Source of the DNA: DATMRS01 sp035566015
GTDB taxonomy: Bacteria > Pseudomonadota > Alphaproteobacteria > Sphingomonadales > Sphingomonadaceae
Length of the DNA: 34,043 nucleotides
Reading direction: 5' to 3'
Assembly (NCBI GenBank): GCA_035566015.1
Contig: DATMRS010000015.1
Coordinates: 1 to 34,043, forward strand
Shown: positions 1 to 8,311 of the stretch, in pieces
Layout: each line of letters begins with the position of its first letter
Numbering within the stretch: the first letter of the stretch is position 1
Notes under the pieces: generated by a model
What the model was told of the DNA's origin: nothing
Databases searched by the model: none
Seen by the model: the letters and a program-made list of their open reading frames with translations, nothing else
Translations under genes and position numbers: made by a program

Positions 1-130
1 GCTCCGGCGCCCCGTCCGCTTCCAAACGCGCCGACCGCACCACAGGCAGCCAATATTCGCGCATCATCTCGCCCATCGGCGTCCCCGCACCCACCCGCGT
101 CAACAGCGCATTGTCTTCCCGGCTCAGCAT
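1..130 (-). CDS. Rieske oxygenase alpha subunit, N-terminal fragment (runs off window)
   Basis: Only the first 43 codons are inside the window; the rest lies beyond base 1. The translated start contains EDNALLTRVGAGTPMGEMMR, which lines up almost residue for residue with the N-terminus of the complete Rieske oxygenase at 2342-3694 (EDNDLLTRVGPGTPMGEFMR). I therefore call it a second phthalate-dioxygenase-type terminal oxygenase. The Rieske and mononuclear-iron motifs are outside the window, so catalytic competence cannot be judged. It starts 25 bases after the stop of the DHDPS-family gene on the same strand and is probably the fourth gene of that operon. Substrate unknown. Confidence 0.75.
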   Translation of the reverse strand, partial: MLSREDNALLTRVGAGTPMGEMMREYWLPVVRSARLEADGAPE

Positions 131-155
131 CGGTCCTCTCCCAAGCGGCGCCTGT

Positions 156-1130
156 CTAACTATGTTTCACATAGCCCTGCCCCACCGCGCCGAGATGCAG
201 CAGACGTTCGCCAAAAAGCGCCAACATGCTCTCCGGCAGGCGGTTGCCCGAAAATGTCAGCGGCATCGCCACGTCGCGCCAGCGCTCACCATAAGCGAAC
301 AGATGATCGACTCCGCGGCTGACGTTCGAAAAGGCGTTCCCGAACGGCGTCTGTGAGGCGGCGTCGAACAAGGCCGCGACGACGCGGCTCAGAATATCCG
401 ATATCTGCATCGCATCGGCCTCGCGCCCCGCATCGAGCGCCTCCAATATCCGCCGCAGCGAAGCGCCGAAAATATTGCCCGTGCTGAGCAGCCAGCCGTC
501 ATAGCCGCCACCACGCAACGCCTGAACATAACCGCCCTCCGCGCCGCGCACGAGCCTTATCCCGTTGACGCCGGCGGCGGCGATCCGATCCTGCCCGCTG
601 GTATCCTTGAACATATTGACCCGGCCGGTGGCGGCCAGCGTGCGCACCGTCTCCACCTGAAGACTGCAGGACGTCACCTGCGGCAATTCATATATCTGAA
701 GCGGCGACGAGGTCGCGTCGAGCACCGTTCGATAATGGGCGAGAATAGCGACCTGATCGGCTGACGCGTCAACGGGAGGACAGACCGTCAGCCCCGCGAA
801 ACGCCCGCCCCCCGCGCGGGCGAGCGCGCTACCTTCCACCAGCGTCGCGCGGCGCACGACATCGCCGGTCGTCCGGCCGAGCGCACCCACCACCAAAGTC
901 GTCCCGGCGAATGTATCGGTCGCGGCGAAATCGAGCAGATCGGTCAGCAGATCATCGCCCATCTCCCAGCCGTCACCGGTCGAACCAGCAAGCAGGAACT
1001 GGCGGACATAAGGCCGAATCCGGGCGACATGCGCCGCCATGCGCGCTCGATCCAGCACGCGCCGGCCATTCGCCTCAGCATAATGGGTGATGAGCGGCAC
1101 CCAGAGCCGATCGACCGCCTTGTTCACCAT
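156..1130 (-). CDS. DHDPS/N-acetylneuraminate lyase family aldolase or hydratase-aldolase
   Basis: A 324-residue class I aldolase-type TIM barrel, the usual length for the family. It keeps a GSTGDG loop near residue 49 (the GTTGE region of the family), a Tyr in YELPQ (about 147) and the Schiff-base Lys in FKDTSG (about 175). Family members cleave or condense pyruvate-containing compounds (KDG aldolase, sialate lyase, hydratase-aldolases of naphthalene-type pathways). In an operon with Rieske oxygenases, cleavage of a pyruvate-bearing catabolic intermediate is plausible but inferred. The ATG at 1130 is preferred, with AGGAG about 10 bases upstream; a TTG two codons earlier is possible. It lies 32 bases after the enolase-family gene. 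Confidence 0.82.
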   Translation of the reverse strand: MVNKAVDRLWVPLITHYAEANGRRVLDRARMAAHVARIRPYVRQFLLAGSTGDGWEMGDDLLTDLLDFAATDTFAGTTLVVGALGRTTGDVVRRATLVEGSALARAGGGRFAGLTVCPPVDASADQVAILAHYRTVLDATSSPLQIYELPQVTSCSLQVETVRTLAATGRVNMFKDTSGQDRIAAAGVNGIRLVRGAEGGYVQALRGGGYDGWLLSTGNIFGASLRRILEALDAGREADAMQISDILSRVVAALFDAASQTPFGNAFSNVSRGVDHLFAYGERWRDVAMPLTFSGNRLPESMLALFGERLLHLGAVGQGYVKHS

Positions 1131-1162
1131 TCCCAATCCTCTCCTTGAAATATGTCCGTCCG

Positions 1163-2308
1163 TCAGAAGACGGCCTTGACCGGCTTCACCGGCGGCGGCG
1201 CCCAGGCGAATCCGGGCGGCTCATCGAAATGCAGCGCCGTCAGCACCTCGGGCAGCGGATCGGCGCCGAGGCCGGGGCCGGACGGGATCGTGATCCGCCC
1301 ATCCGGCCCCGGCCGCCCGACCGGTCCGAACAGCGGCATTTCCAGCTCCGCATTGAAAAACTCGATGATGTCATAGGCCGGGACCGCCGAGGCGAGTTGC
1401 AGCGTCGCGAGCAGGCCGGGGCCGAGATAGGCCGAATGCGGGGCGAGCTTATGCCCGGTGGCGACAGCGGCGCGCGCGATCTTCAGAAATTCGGTGATCG
1501 AAACCTTGATCACGCTAGGCTGTAGATAGGTCGGTGCGGGCGCGTCGATATAGGGCTGGAAATTATATATGTTGCCCAGATTCTCGCCCAGCGCGAGCGG
1601 CGGCACATCACCCGCATTGGCAATCCGCTGTATGCTCGCCACATCCTCGGGCGGCCAGACCGGCTCCTCCAGCCAGGTGAGGTCGTGCCGGCGGAGCAGC
1701 TTCGCCATGCCGATCGCGTCCTCGCAGGTCCAGGCGCAGTTGCAGTCGACCATCAGTCGCAGGTCGGGACCCATCGTTTCCCGTGCCGCCGCGACCGCCG
1801 CGTCCGTGATCTCGTGCACCTTGACCGCCCGGAAGCCCTGATCGAGCGCGATTTGGACATAATGGCGCACCCTGTCCGGATCGCTATATTTGGGCAGGCT
1901 GGCATAGGCATCGACCGTGTCGCGCACGCGTGGGCCGAAGAGATCGCCCGTGGGGCAACCGAGTTTCTTGCCGGCGAGGTCCCACAAGGCGATATCGAGC
2001 CCAGCCAGCGCGAAACGCGCCGCGCCGCCCCGGCCATAATGGTGCAGCGTCCGCCCGATATCCTCATAGAGAACGGCCGGATCGTCGAAGGTGCGGCCGG
2101 TCGCCAGCGGACCGACCAGTGTATCGACCGCCGCCCGCGTCGTCGCGATCGAGCCGAAGCCGAACGCTTCCCCCCAACCGACCAGCCCGTCCTCCGTCTC
2201 GACGCGCACCAGCAGCGAGCACATGCCGGCACGGACCGGCATCACCTCCTTGCGCTTGTGAACGATGACGCGGGATTCCACCGCGGCGATCTTCATCGGC
2301 TCGAACAT
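1163..2308 (-). CDS. Mandelate racemase/muconate lactonizing enzyme family protein (enolase superfamily)
   Basis: A 381-residue protein with an N-terminal capping domain (about 1-125) and a C-terminal barrel. Visible active-site elements are K163-x-H165 on the second barrel strand, metal ligands D188 (DCN), E214/E215 (LEEP) and E242 (GEN), and H291 in PHSAYLGPG. This is a mandelate-racemase-subgroup arrangement, but with KxH where KxK is common. Members abstract a proton alpha to a carboxylate (racemases, sugar-acid dehydratases, cycloisomerases). The start at 2308 is chosen because an AAAGGAGG ribosome site lies just upstream; an upstream TTG in the same frame lacks one. Pairing with a DHDPS-family lyase recalls acid dehydratase plus keto-acid aldolase pairs, which is inference. 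Confidence 0.85.
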   Translation of the reverse strand: MFEPMKIAAVESRVIVHKRKEVMPVRAGMCSLLVRVETEDGLVGWGEAFGFGSIATTRAAVDTLVGPLATGRTFDDPAVLYEDIGRTLHHYGRGGAARFALAGLDIALWDLAGKKLGCPTGDLFGPRVRDTVDAYASLPKYSDPDRVRHYVQIALDQGFRAVKVHEITDAAVAAARETMGPDLRLMVDCNCAWTCEDAIGMAKLLRRHDLTWLEEPVWPPEDVASIQRIANAGDVPPLALGENLGNIYNFQPYIDAPAPTYLQPSVIKVSITEFLKIARAAVATGHKLAPHSAYLGPGLLATLQLASAVPAYDIIEFFNAELEMPLFGPVGRPGPDGRITIPSGPGLGADPLPEVLTALHFDEPPGFAWAPPPVKPVKAVF

Positions 2309-2341
2309 GCGGCCCCCTCCTTTGCCGGCTGGCAACCCGTC

Positions 2342-3694
2342 TCAGGCAGGCAGTTCCTCATAGACCACGACCGGCGCGACCCGCCCGCGCGGCCCGACCA
2401 GCGGCGCGATATTGCCGTCCGTCCATGTCTCCCCGCGACGGCGGTTGAACTCGTCGAGCCAGTCGATCTCCTTGGGCGTGACCACCCAGCCGCCGCGCAC
2501 GCCGGTATGCGTCGTCGGATCGGCCGAGCCCGGAGGGCTGGCGAGATTGCCTTCGCGGTAGGCCAGGATGTTGCGCAGGATAACCCGCCGCGTCAGCGCG
2601 ATCATCTTGTCGCTGGTGCCGAGATGCTCCTTGGTGCGATCCTCGATCGGCCCCATGCTTTCGGTAATCATCTGATCCTGCGTCGGGATGCCGGCGAGGC
2701 CGGTATAATTGCCGGTCTTCTGCATCTCGCGATCGATCGTATGATCGTTGGCGCGATTTTCGAGGATCCGGTAGCGGCCGTACCAGTCGGTCGTATTGGG
2801 CAGATAGTTGAGTTGCAGCGTCGAGCCCCAGATCTTGCTGCCGTCCTTCCGGCGCGGGTCCCATACCGGCATCGGTTGCGAAAAGACGACCAGCATCGAA
2901 TGCTCGTCATCGACCGGGACCCAGGCCCGCGTCCGAATGAAGTCGAGCGGCTCCGACGGCGCCATCGTCCAGAAAGGCAGGAGGAAATGGCCGATGCGAT
3001 AATAAGCGTCGTCCGGCCCGGCCGCCCGATACGCGCAATAAGTGGTGCCCCAGGGCGCCTCCATCGCATCATATTTAGGGTGACGATTTTCATAGCGATA
3101 ATAATCGACCGTACCCGGCTCGAAATGATTCTTCTTGTTATGGCCGCCATGGAGAAATCCGGCATGGACGGTGTCGATATCGCCTTCCAGCGATTGCAGC
3201 CAGTTGCATTCGCGGAACAGAAACTGAACCGTCAGCTCGCCCGCTTTCTCGAATTCGAACGTCGGCATCGGCGGCGGTTCCTCCGCCCCACCGATGTAAA
3301 TCCAGACCGCGCCATATTTCTCCGCGACGCGCGCCGCCTTGATCTTCACCCGCTCTTTATAATCAGTCTCCGCCGGCTCCGACGGCATCTCGACACACTG
3401 CCCGTTCGGCGCGAATTTCCAGCCATGATAGACGCAGCGAATGCCGCCTTCCTCGTTACGGCCATAGAATAAAGAAGCGCACCGGTGCGCGCATTGGTGA
3501 TCGACCACCCCCAGCGTGCCATCCGGCGAACGGAAGCCGAGAAAATTCTCGCCCAGCACGCGCAGACGCACTGGATCGCCCCCCGCGACGAACTCCTCGG
3601 GCTTGGCGATCGGAATCCAGTATTGCCGCATGAATTCGCCCATCGGGGTTCCGGGGCCAACACGCGTCAGCAGATCATTATCCTCGGCACGCAT
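2342..3694 (-). CDS. Rieske (2Fe-2S) aromatic oxygenase, phthalate dioxygenase type
   Basis: A 450-residue terminal oxygenase. The Rieske domain has C68-x-H70, 16 residues, then C87-x2-H90. The catalytic domain has EGDIDTVHAGFLH, giving bridging D174 and iron ligands H177 and H182, as in phthalate dioxygenase, phenoxybenzoate dioxygenase and related homo-oligomeric enzymes that work without a beta subunit. It should use O2 and external electrons for hydroxylation or O-dealkylation of an aromatic acid; the substrate is unknown. The ATG at 3694 is preferred because GAGG lies 9 bases upstream and it matches the start of the paralogue at the left edge; an ATG at 3703 directly abuts that GAGG. It heads the operon behind the palindrome at 3753-3781. 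No reductase is encoded nearby. Confidence 0.9.
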   Translation of the reverse strand: MRAEDNDLLTRVGPGTPMGEFMRQYWIPIAKPEEFVAGGDPVRLRVLGENFLGFRSPDGTLGVVDHQCAHRCASLFYGRNEEGGIRCVYHGWKFAPNGQCVEMPSEPAETDYKERVKIKAARVAEKYGAVWIYIGGAEEPPPMPTFEFEKAGELTVQFLFRECNWLQSLEGDIDTVHAGFLHGGHNKKNHFEPGTVDYYRYENRHPKYDAMEAPWGTTYCAYRAAGPDDAYYRIGHFLLPFWTMAPSEPLDFIRTRAWVPVDDEHSMLVVFSQPMPVWDPRRKDGSKIWGSTLQLNYLPNTTDWYGRYRILENRANDHTIDREMQKTGNYTGLAGIPTQDQMITESMGPIEDRTKEHLGTSDKMIALTRRVILRNILAYREGNLASPPGSADPTTHTGVRGGWVVTPKEIDWLDEFNRRRGETWTDGNIAPLVGPRGRVAPVVVYEELPA

Positions 3695-3752
3695 GACAAA
3701 CATCCTCTTTTCGAACCTGGCCGGCGCCGCGCAACCTCATCGCAGCAGCCTC

Positions 3753-3781
3753 GATAACAATAATATCTTATTATAGTTATC
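3753..3781 (-). promoter_or_regulatory. 29-bp imperfect palindrome over a TATAAT box (promoter/operator of the left Rieske operon)
   Basis: The arms GATAAC-n-ATAATA and their complement pair around base 3767; only the position-7 pair and the pair beside the centre fail to match. On the minus strand a perfect TATAAT (3770-3775) lies inside the palindrome, about 75 bases upstream of the Rieske start at 3694. A perfect 12-base palindrome, ACAGGCGCCTGT, sits at 3805-3816 just beyond. A repressor on the large palindrome would block the promoter. The sequence differs from the TTATCATGTTAT boxes further right, so another regulator is likely. The remaining bases of 3704-3850 show nothing else. Confidence 0.6.
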
Positions 3782-3850
3782 CCGTTCGGATGCAAGAGGC
3801 AGAAACAGGCGCCTGTCGGGCGTGGATCGCGGCGGGAATGCGAAAGGCGT

Positions 3851-6154
3851 TCAGGCCGGCTGGCGATCGGCCCCACCGCTCCGCACATGCAGGACATGGA
3901 GCGCATCGAAGCAGCGGCGCTCGCCGAGCGCGACGAGAAGTTCGCGCGGACTGAGATGCGCCTTGGCGCGGATACGCGGCAGCAGCGCGGCGGCGACGCG
4001 GGGTTTCAGCCGCGTCTCGCGGCGATGATTGACGTAAAAGGCCGGGTTCGCGACCGCATAGTGGCCGACCTCCGCCGGATGATCGATGTCGGGCAGTTCG
4101 GCACGCAGCCGCGCGTCCCAGGACTGCACCGATCGGATCACCGCCGGCGTATCGATCTCCTCGGGAATCGCGAAGATTCGCCGTTCCTTCAGCGCGGGAA
4201 AGCTGAAGCTCGTCACCCGCGCCATCCAGCCGCTCGCCACGAAGCCGCCGAGGATCGGAAAAAACCAGAGGATCAAGTCGTTGGGCTTCAGCCATCCGCC
4301 CGAGAAAGTCTCCAGCAGCGCGCCCTTTTCCGCCGGCACCTGATCGAGCTGCCAGAACATCGCCGCCCAGCCCGCGACGCCCAGCAGCATCACCCAGCCG
4401 AAATGCCGCAGCGCCAGAGGCCACGGCAGAGGCGCATCGCCACGCACCTGCGCATCCCACGAAATGCTCCTGCGCTTCAACCAGAGCCACAGGAAACGCG
4501 AGATGCAGATCATCATGATCGGCGAGAAGAAGAAGCTGAACAGCGTTTCCAGCACCAGCGACCAGACGAGCTTGTCCTTGCCGCCGAAGCCCTTCGCTTT
4601 CCGGCTCTCGATATGGATGGCAAGCGAGAGCAGGCGCGGCATGAACAGGAACACCATCGACGAGATGGCGAGCATGATCATCGGCAGCGCCAGCGTCTGA
4701 ATGCCGTCGAGCGCCATGATGCCGACTTTCAGGAAATGGAACAGGCCGTAAGCCGAAACCAGCAGGAAGGCGGCCCATAAGGGCGCCGCGACATAGCCCA
4801 TCGAACCGGTGATGAACGTCTCGCGATGGACCGAGCGCAGCCGATCGAGGAACAGGAAACGCAGATGCTGCATATTGCCCTGCATCCAGCGCCGCTCGCG
4901 CGCGAGAAAGCCGGGAAAATTGGCGGGAATTTCCTCATAGCTGCCCTCGATCTCGGGCAGGAACCACACCTCATAGCCGGCGCGCGCCATCATCGCCGAT
5001 TCGACGATATCATGGCTCATCGGCTTGCCGCCCCAGGGCTTGGGACCCGACAGATCGGGCAGGATGCAGTGCGCGATGAAGGGCGCCAGCCGGATCATGG
5101 CATTATGGCCGATATAGGAGGCATGCCCCATATACATAGCCTGCAGGCTGTAGCTGAACACCGACCCGTAGAGACGCGCCGCGAACTGCTGCATGCGCCC
5201 GAACAGACTGGTGCGCAGGACGGGCGTCGGGTTGGTCTGGAGGATGCCGATCCGCCGATTGCCCTCCATCATGCGCAGCAGCGTGGCGATGGCATCGCCG
5301 TCCATCACGCTGTCGGCATCCATCACCAGCATATAATCATAGGAACCGCCCCAGCGGCGGCAGAAATCGACGATGTTGCCGAGCTTGGCATTCTGGTTGA
5401 CCGGGCGGCGGCGATAGAAGAAGCGCCCCTGCGGGAAAGCCTCGCTCAGCCGATGGATCGCCGCCTCCTCCGCGATCCAATATTCGAAGCGCCGGCTGTC
5501 GGAGAGCAGGAAGAAATCGAAGAGCCCGGCCAGTGCGGGTTGCTGGCCGACAAGCGATTCCCAGGTCGCGGCCATGCCGGCGGCAACGCGGGCGACATCC
5601 TCATGATAAACAGGAAAGACGACGGCTATCCGGATATCGGGCCGGGGATCGCAGGCCGAATGCTGCGGATGCCAGGGATTGTTGGCCGCCCCGCGCAGTG
5701 CATGCCAGGTGCCGAGCATCATCTTGAAGAAATTGGACGCGAGAAACCAGATCATCACGCCGTAGATGAGCAGGTAGAGGTGGAGCAGCGTATCGGGCAT
5801 GCGCTGGGCGCGCAGCATCACGAAAGAGAGATAGAGGACGGCGAGTGTCGAGCAGAGCGTCAGCGTCAGGCTGACGCGCTGACGATATTTCACCACCCGT
5901 TCCCAGCCGGGCGCGGCGCCGGCCGGTTCCTGCGTCTCCTTGGTGGCGGCGAAGCGACGCCAGAGCGCTTTCTTCCACGAACGGTCGAGCATCCCCGGCG
6001 CGATCGACGTGCGGCGCGGTACGGGCTGGATCGCGGGCGCCTGCGTCCGATCCATCCAGTCCTGTAACGCTTCCCAACTGGTGATCCGCGCCGCCAGCGC
6101 CGGCAGGTCCGTCTCCGCCACGCCGCAGCAGCGCAGATAGGCGGTGAAGTCCAT
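3851..6154 (-). CDS. opgH: OpgH/MdoH-type glucans biosynthesis glucosyltransferase
   Basis: A 767-residue inner-membrane family 2 glycosyltransferase. Two membrane segments (about 93-145) precede a cytoplasmic GT domain (about 172-430) with D279-A-D281, a SHDIVE motif (D382) and R419-E-R-R-W423 followed by MQGN, the (Q/R)xxRW signature. Several hydrophobic segments follow (about 437-620). In Proteobacteria OpgH makes the beta-1,2-glucan backbone of osmoregulated periplasmic glucans from UDP-glucose and threads it across the inner membrane. E. coli OpgH is about 847 residues; the difference is mainly at the termini. It starts 4 bases after the stop of the export lipoprotein gene. No opgG is present, so the product may be an exported glucan rather than a classical periplasmic one (inference). 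Confidence 0.87.
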   Translation of the reverse strand: MDFTAYLRCCGVAETDLPALAARITSWEALQDWMDRTQAPAIQPVPRRTSIAPGMLDRSWKKALWRRFAATKETQEPAGAAPGWERVVKYRQRVSLTLTLCSTLAVLYLSFVMLRAQRMPDTLLHLYLLIYGVMIWFLASNFFKMMLGTWHALRGAANNPWHPQHSACDPRPDIRIAVVFPVYHEDVARVAAGMAATWESLVGQQPALAGLFDFFLLSDSRRFEYWIAEEAAIHRLSEAFPQGRFFYRRRPVNQNAKLGNIVDFCRRWGGSYDYMLVMDADSVMDGDAIATLLRMMEGNRRIGILQTNPTPVLRTSLFGRMQQFAARLYGSVFSYSLQAMYMGHASYIGHNAMIRLAPFIAHCILPDLSGPKPWGGKPMSHDIVESAMMARAGYEVWFLPEIEGSYEEIPANFPGFLARERRWMQGNMQHLRFLFLDRLRSVHRETFITGSMGYVAAPLWAAFLLVSAYGLFHFLKVGIMALDGIQTLALPMIMLAISSMVFLFMPRLLSLAIHIESRKAKGFGGKDKLVWSLVLETLFSFFFSPIMMICISRFLWLWLKRRSISWDAQVRGDAPLPWPLALRHFGWVMLLGVAGWAAMFWQLDQVPAEKGALLETFSGGWLKPNDLILWFFPILGGFVASGWMARVTSFSFPALKERRIFAIPEEIDTPAVIRSVQSWDARLRAELPDIDHPAEVGHYAVANPAFYVNHRRETRLKPRVAAALLPRIRAKAHLSPRELLVALGERRCFDALHVLHVRSGGADRQPA

Positions 6155-6158
6155 CGCC

Positions 6159-7268
6159 CTATTTGAAGACCTGCGCGGGCAGCGCGACCTGAAAGAGAAT
6201 ATTGATCACGCGCTGTACCGAGATGATCGGCGCCTCGGCGACATAGACGAGATCGCCATTTTCGACCGGGAAACTGTTCGCCGCGACGACGCCCTGCGCC
6301 TTGTTCCAGGCGAAATCATATAGCACCGGCTTTTCCCCCTCACGCCGGCGCAGTACGAATACGGCATGATCGTTGGCGCTGTTGGCGTTGAGCCCGGCAG
6401 CGCGCCCCAGCACCTGCGTCAGCGTCGGCACCTCGGCGAAGCGCTGCACGCTGTTGCCCTGAATGCCCGCGCCCAGCACCGCCACCTGCACCGCCGGGCT
6501 CTTGCGGACGAGGATGCGATCGTCGGGCCGCAGCGGAATCTTCTGTTCGAGCGCCGCCGCGATCGGCAGTTCGGCCACTGTGCGGTCGCCACGCAACACC
6601 GCGACGCGGGTCGCGGTCGCGCTCGTAGTGGTGGCGTCGCCTTCGCCGAACAGGCTGTTACCGTCGCCGAGTGCCTGCGTCAGCGCTTCGCCAAGCGTCA
6701 ATCCCTGCGGCGGCCAGGCAAGACTCTTGGGCGCGCCCACCGCGCCGGTGACGAGGACGCTACCCTGCGGCACCGCGCCGACATCGATCGCGATCGACGG
6801 CTTGTAGAACAGGCCGAGCGCCTCGAAGCGCCGGGTCAGCGCCGCCTGCGCCTGGCCGAGCGTCAGGCCCGCCAGCCGCACCTGCCCCGCATAAGGCAGC
6901 AGGATCGTGCCGTCGGCGGCGACCGTATGGCTTCCCAGCGCAGTGGGCTGCGGCCCATCCTCCGCCCCGGGCTTGGGCGAGAAGCTCCAGAGCGTCAGCG
7001 TCATCGCCGCGCCCGGTCCGAAGGTGAAGGCCGGCGGCGTGGTGGTGGTGCCAAGCGCGTCAAGCGCATGCGCGACGGCATCGGCCTGGGCGCGCGCCTC
7101 CTTCGCGGCCATCGCCTCGGCCATCGCGGGGGTGACGGACACCACATCGACATCGGGCGCCGCCTTGAGCGCGCCGGGCGACGGGCCCGCACCCGGCAGC
7201 GTTCCGCAAGCGGTGGCGAGCAGCAGTGGCGCCAAGGCGGCGGCGCAGGTAAGGCGATAGCGGCTCAT
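6159..7268 (-). CDS. Polysaccharide export outer-membrane lipoprotein (Wza/KpsD/BexD-like)
   Basis: A 369-residue export protein. From the ATG at 7268 it begins with a basic, hydrophobic signal ending in LLATACG, a lipoprotein-type cleavage region. A Poly_export/SLBB layout follows: VAADGTILLPYAGQVRLAGL (about 115-135), a first SLBB repeat (GSVLVTGAVGAPKSLAWPPQ) and a second (VAVLGAGIQGNSVQRFAEVP). Such proteins form the outer-membrane channel for capsule or exopolysaccharide. The start is fixed by the ATGA overlap (4 bases) with the upstream KpsE-like gene; an upstream in-frame start would extend further into that gene and disrupt the signal peptide. Probable partner of the KpsE-like protein and OpgH-like enzyme. 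Confidence 0.85.
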   Translation of the reverse strand: MSRYRLTCAAALAPLLLATACGTLPGAGPSPGALKAAPDVDVVSVTPAMAEAMAAKEARAQADAVAHALDALGTTTTPPAFTFGPGAAMTLTLWSFSPKPGAEDGPQPTALGSHTVAADGTILLPYAGQVRLAGLTLGQAQAALTRRFEALGLFYKPSIAIDVGAVPQGSVLVTGAVGAPKSLAWPPQGLTLGEALTQALGDGNSLFGEGDATTTSATATRVAVLRGDRTVAELPIAAALEQKIPLRPDDRILVRKSPAVQVAVLGAGIQGNSVQRFAEVPTLTQVLGRAAGLNANSANDHAVFVLRRREGEKPVLYDFAWNKAQGVVAANSFPVENGDLVYVAEAPIISVQRVINILFQVALPAQVFK

Positions 7269-8311
7269 CGCAACAATCCCCACAGCAGGAGCGTCCCCAG
7301 CAGAATACCGCAGATCCAATAGAGGCGGTGTGGCCGCTCGGGTGTCTTCGGCGCCGAGGGAGCACTGATTATGTTGAGATAATATTGGTTCTGCGCCGCC
7401 CTCTGCTGCGCGTCCTGCGCGGCGCCGCTGGCTTGTTGAAGCAGCTTCACATCGGTGTCGCGCTTGGCGACGAGCGTGTCCCAGCGCGCCGACGCCCGGC
7501 TCAGTTCACGGCTGTGCGCCTGGGCCTCGGCGATCTTGTCGTCGAGCGCCGCCATCGCCGTCGCGATATTCTTCGCCTCGGGGCTGTTCGGGGTCGCCCG
7601 GACGATCGCATCAAATTGCGAGCGATATTCGGCGTTGCGAGCCTTCAGGTCGTTCACCAGCGACAGGTTCGACAGATATTGATCCTTGGGATCATAGGCG
7701 TTCGTCCGGCGCCGTTCGGTCGCCAACGCCGCCTCATCCTCGCGCACCACCTGTTCGAGATGCGCCTTGCGTTGCTCGGCATGGCCGATCAGATCGCGTT
7801 CCTGCCGCGCATTCATCCTGTTGAGATGCGCGCTGCTGTCGGCGAGCAGAGCCTGCGCGAGTGCCTGCGCGAAATCGGGCCGGTAGCCACGCGCCTCGAT
7901 CGCGGCGATGCCGCTCTTCAGGTCGACCTTGACGATGATGCGCTTGCGGACATAGCGCCACAGCGCGACGTCATCGCGGGCAAAGCCGCCCAACAGCCCG
8001 CCATAACGGCTGACGATATCACCCTCGGCATAGTGGCGCGCCAGATGCAAGCGCCGATCGAGCGCGCTAACCTCGTCCCAGGAGCCGATGAACTCCTTGA
8101 GCAGATAGGCGCCCTGCGAGGAGCCATCGCCCGACCCACCCGACAGCAACGACGACAGGCTGGACGCGCCCGGCGTGGGGTTGAGCACGATAAGCGACGT
8201 CCGCGAGGTATAGACCGGCGAGGCGATGAAACCGAAATAGACGAGCGAGACGAAATTGGGGACGGCGACCAGCCAGAGGAACAACGGTCGGCGAGCAAAA
8301 GCGAGCTTCAT
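7265..8311 (-). CDS. Capsule polysaccharide export inner-membrane protein (KpsE/BexC/Wzz family)
   Basis: A 348-residue protein with one membrane segment near each end (about 10-30 and 328-347), a Wzz-type periplasmic region starting SPVYTSRTSLIVL, and a long, charged, probably coiled-coil stretch (about 160-280). No tyrosine-kinase domain follows, so it resembles KpsE/BexC/CtrB rather than Wzc. These proteins bridge the inner-membrane step to the outer-membrane channel. It is the first gene of the three-gene operon: its TGA overlaps the ATG of the export lipoprotein. The start at 8311 has AAGG 8 bases upstream. No ABC exporter (KpsMT) or polymerase gene is beside it. Confidence 0.85.
   Translation of the reverse strand: MKLAFARRPLFLWLVAVPNFVSLVYFGFIASPVYTSRTSLIVLNPTPGASSLSSLLSGGSGDGSSQGAYLLKEFIGSWDEVSALDRRLHLARHYAEGDIVSRYGGLLGGFARDDVALWRYVRKRIIVKVDLKSGIAAIEARGYRPDFAQALAQALLADSSAHLNRMNARQERDLIGHAEQRKAHLEQVVREDEAALATERRRTNAYDPKDQYLSNLSLVNDLKARNAEYRSQFDAIVRATPNSPEAKNIATAMAALDDKIAEAQAHSRELSRASARWDTLVAKRDTDVKLLQQASGAAQDAQQRAAQNQYYLNIISAPSAPKTPERPHRLYWICGILLGTLLLWGLLR

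Noticed and set aside
1685..3472. A 595-codon open frame on the plus strand
   Set aside because: Antisense to the enolase-family and Rieske genes, whose active-site residues are intact; it has no ribosome site or domain.
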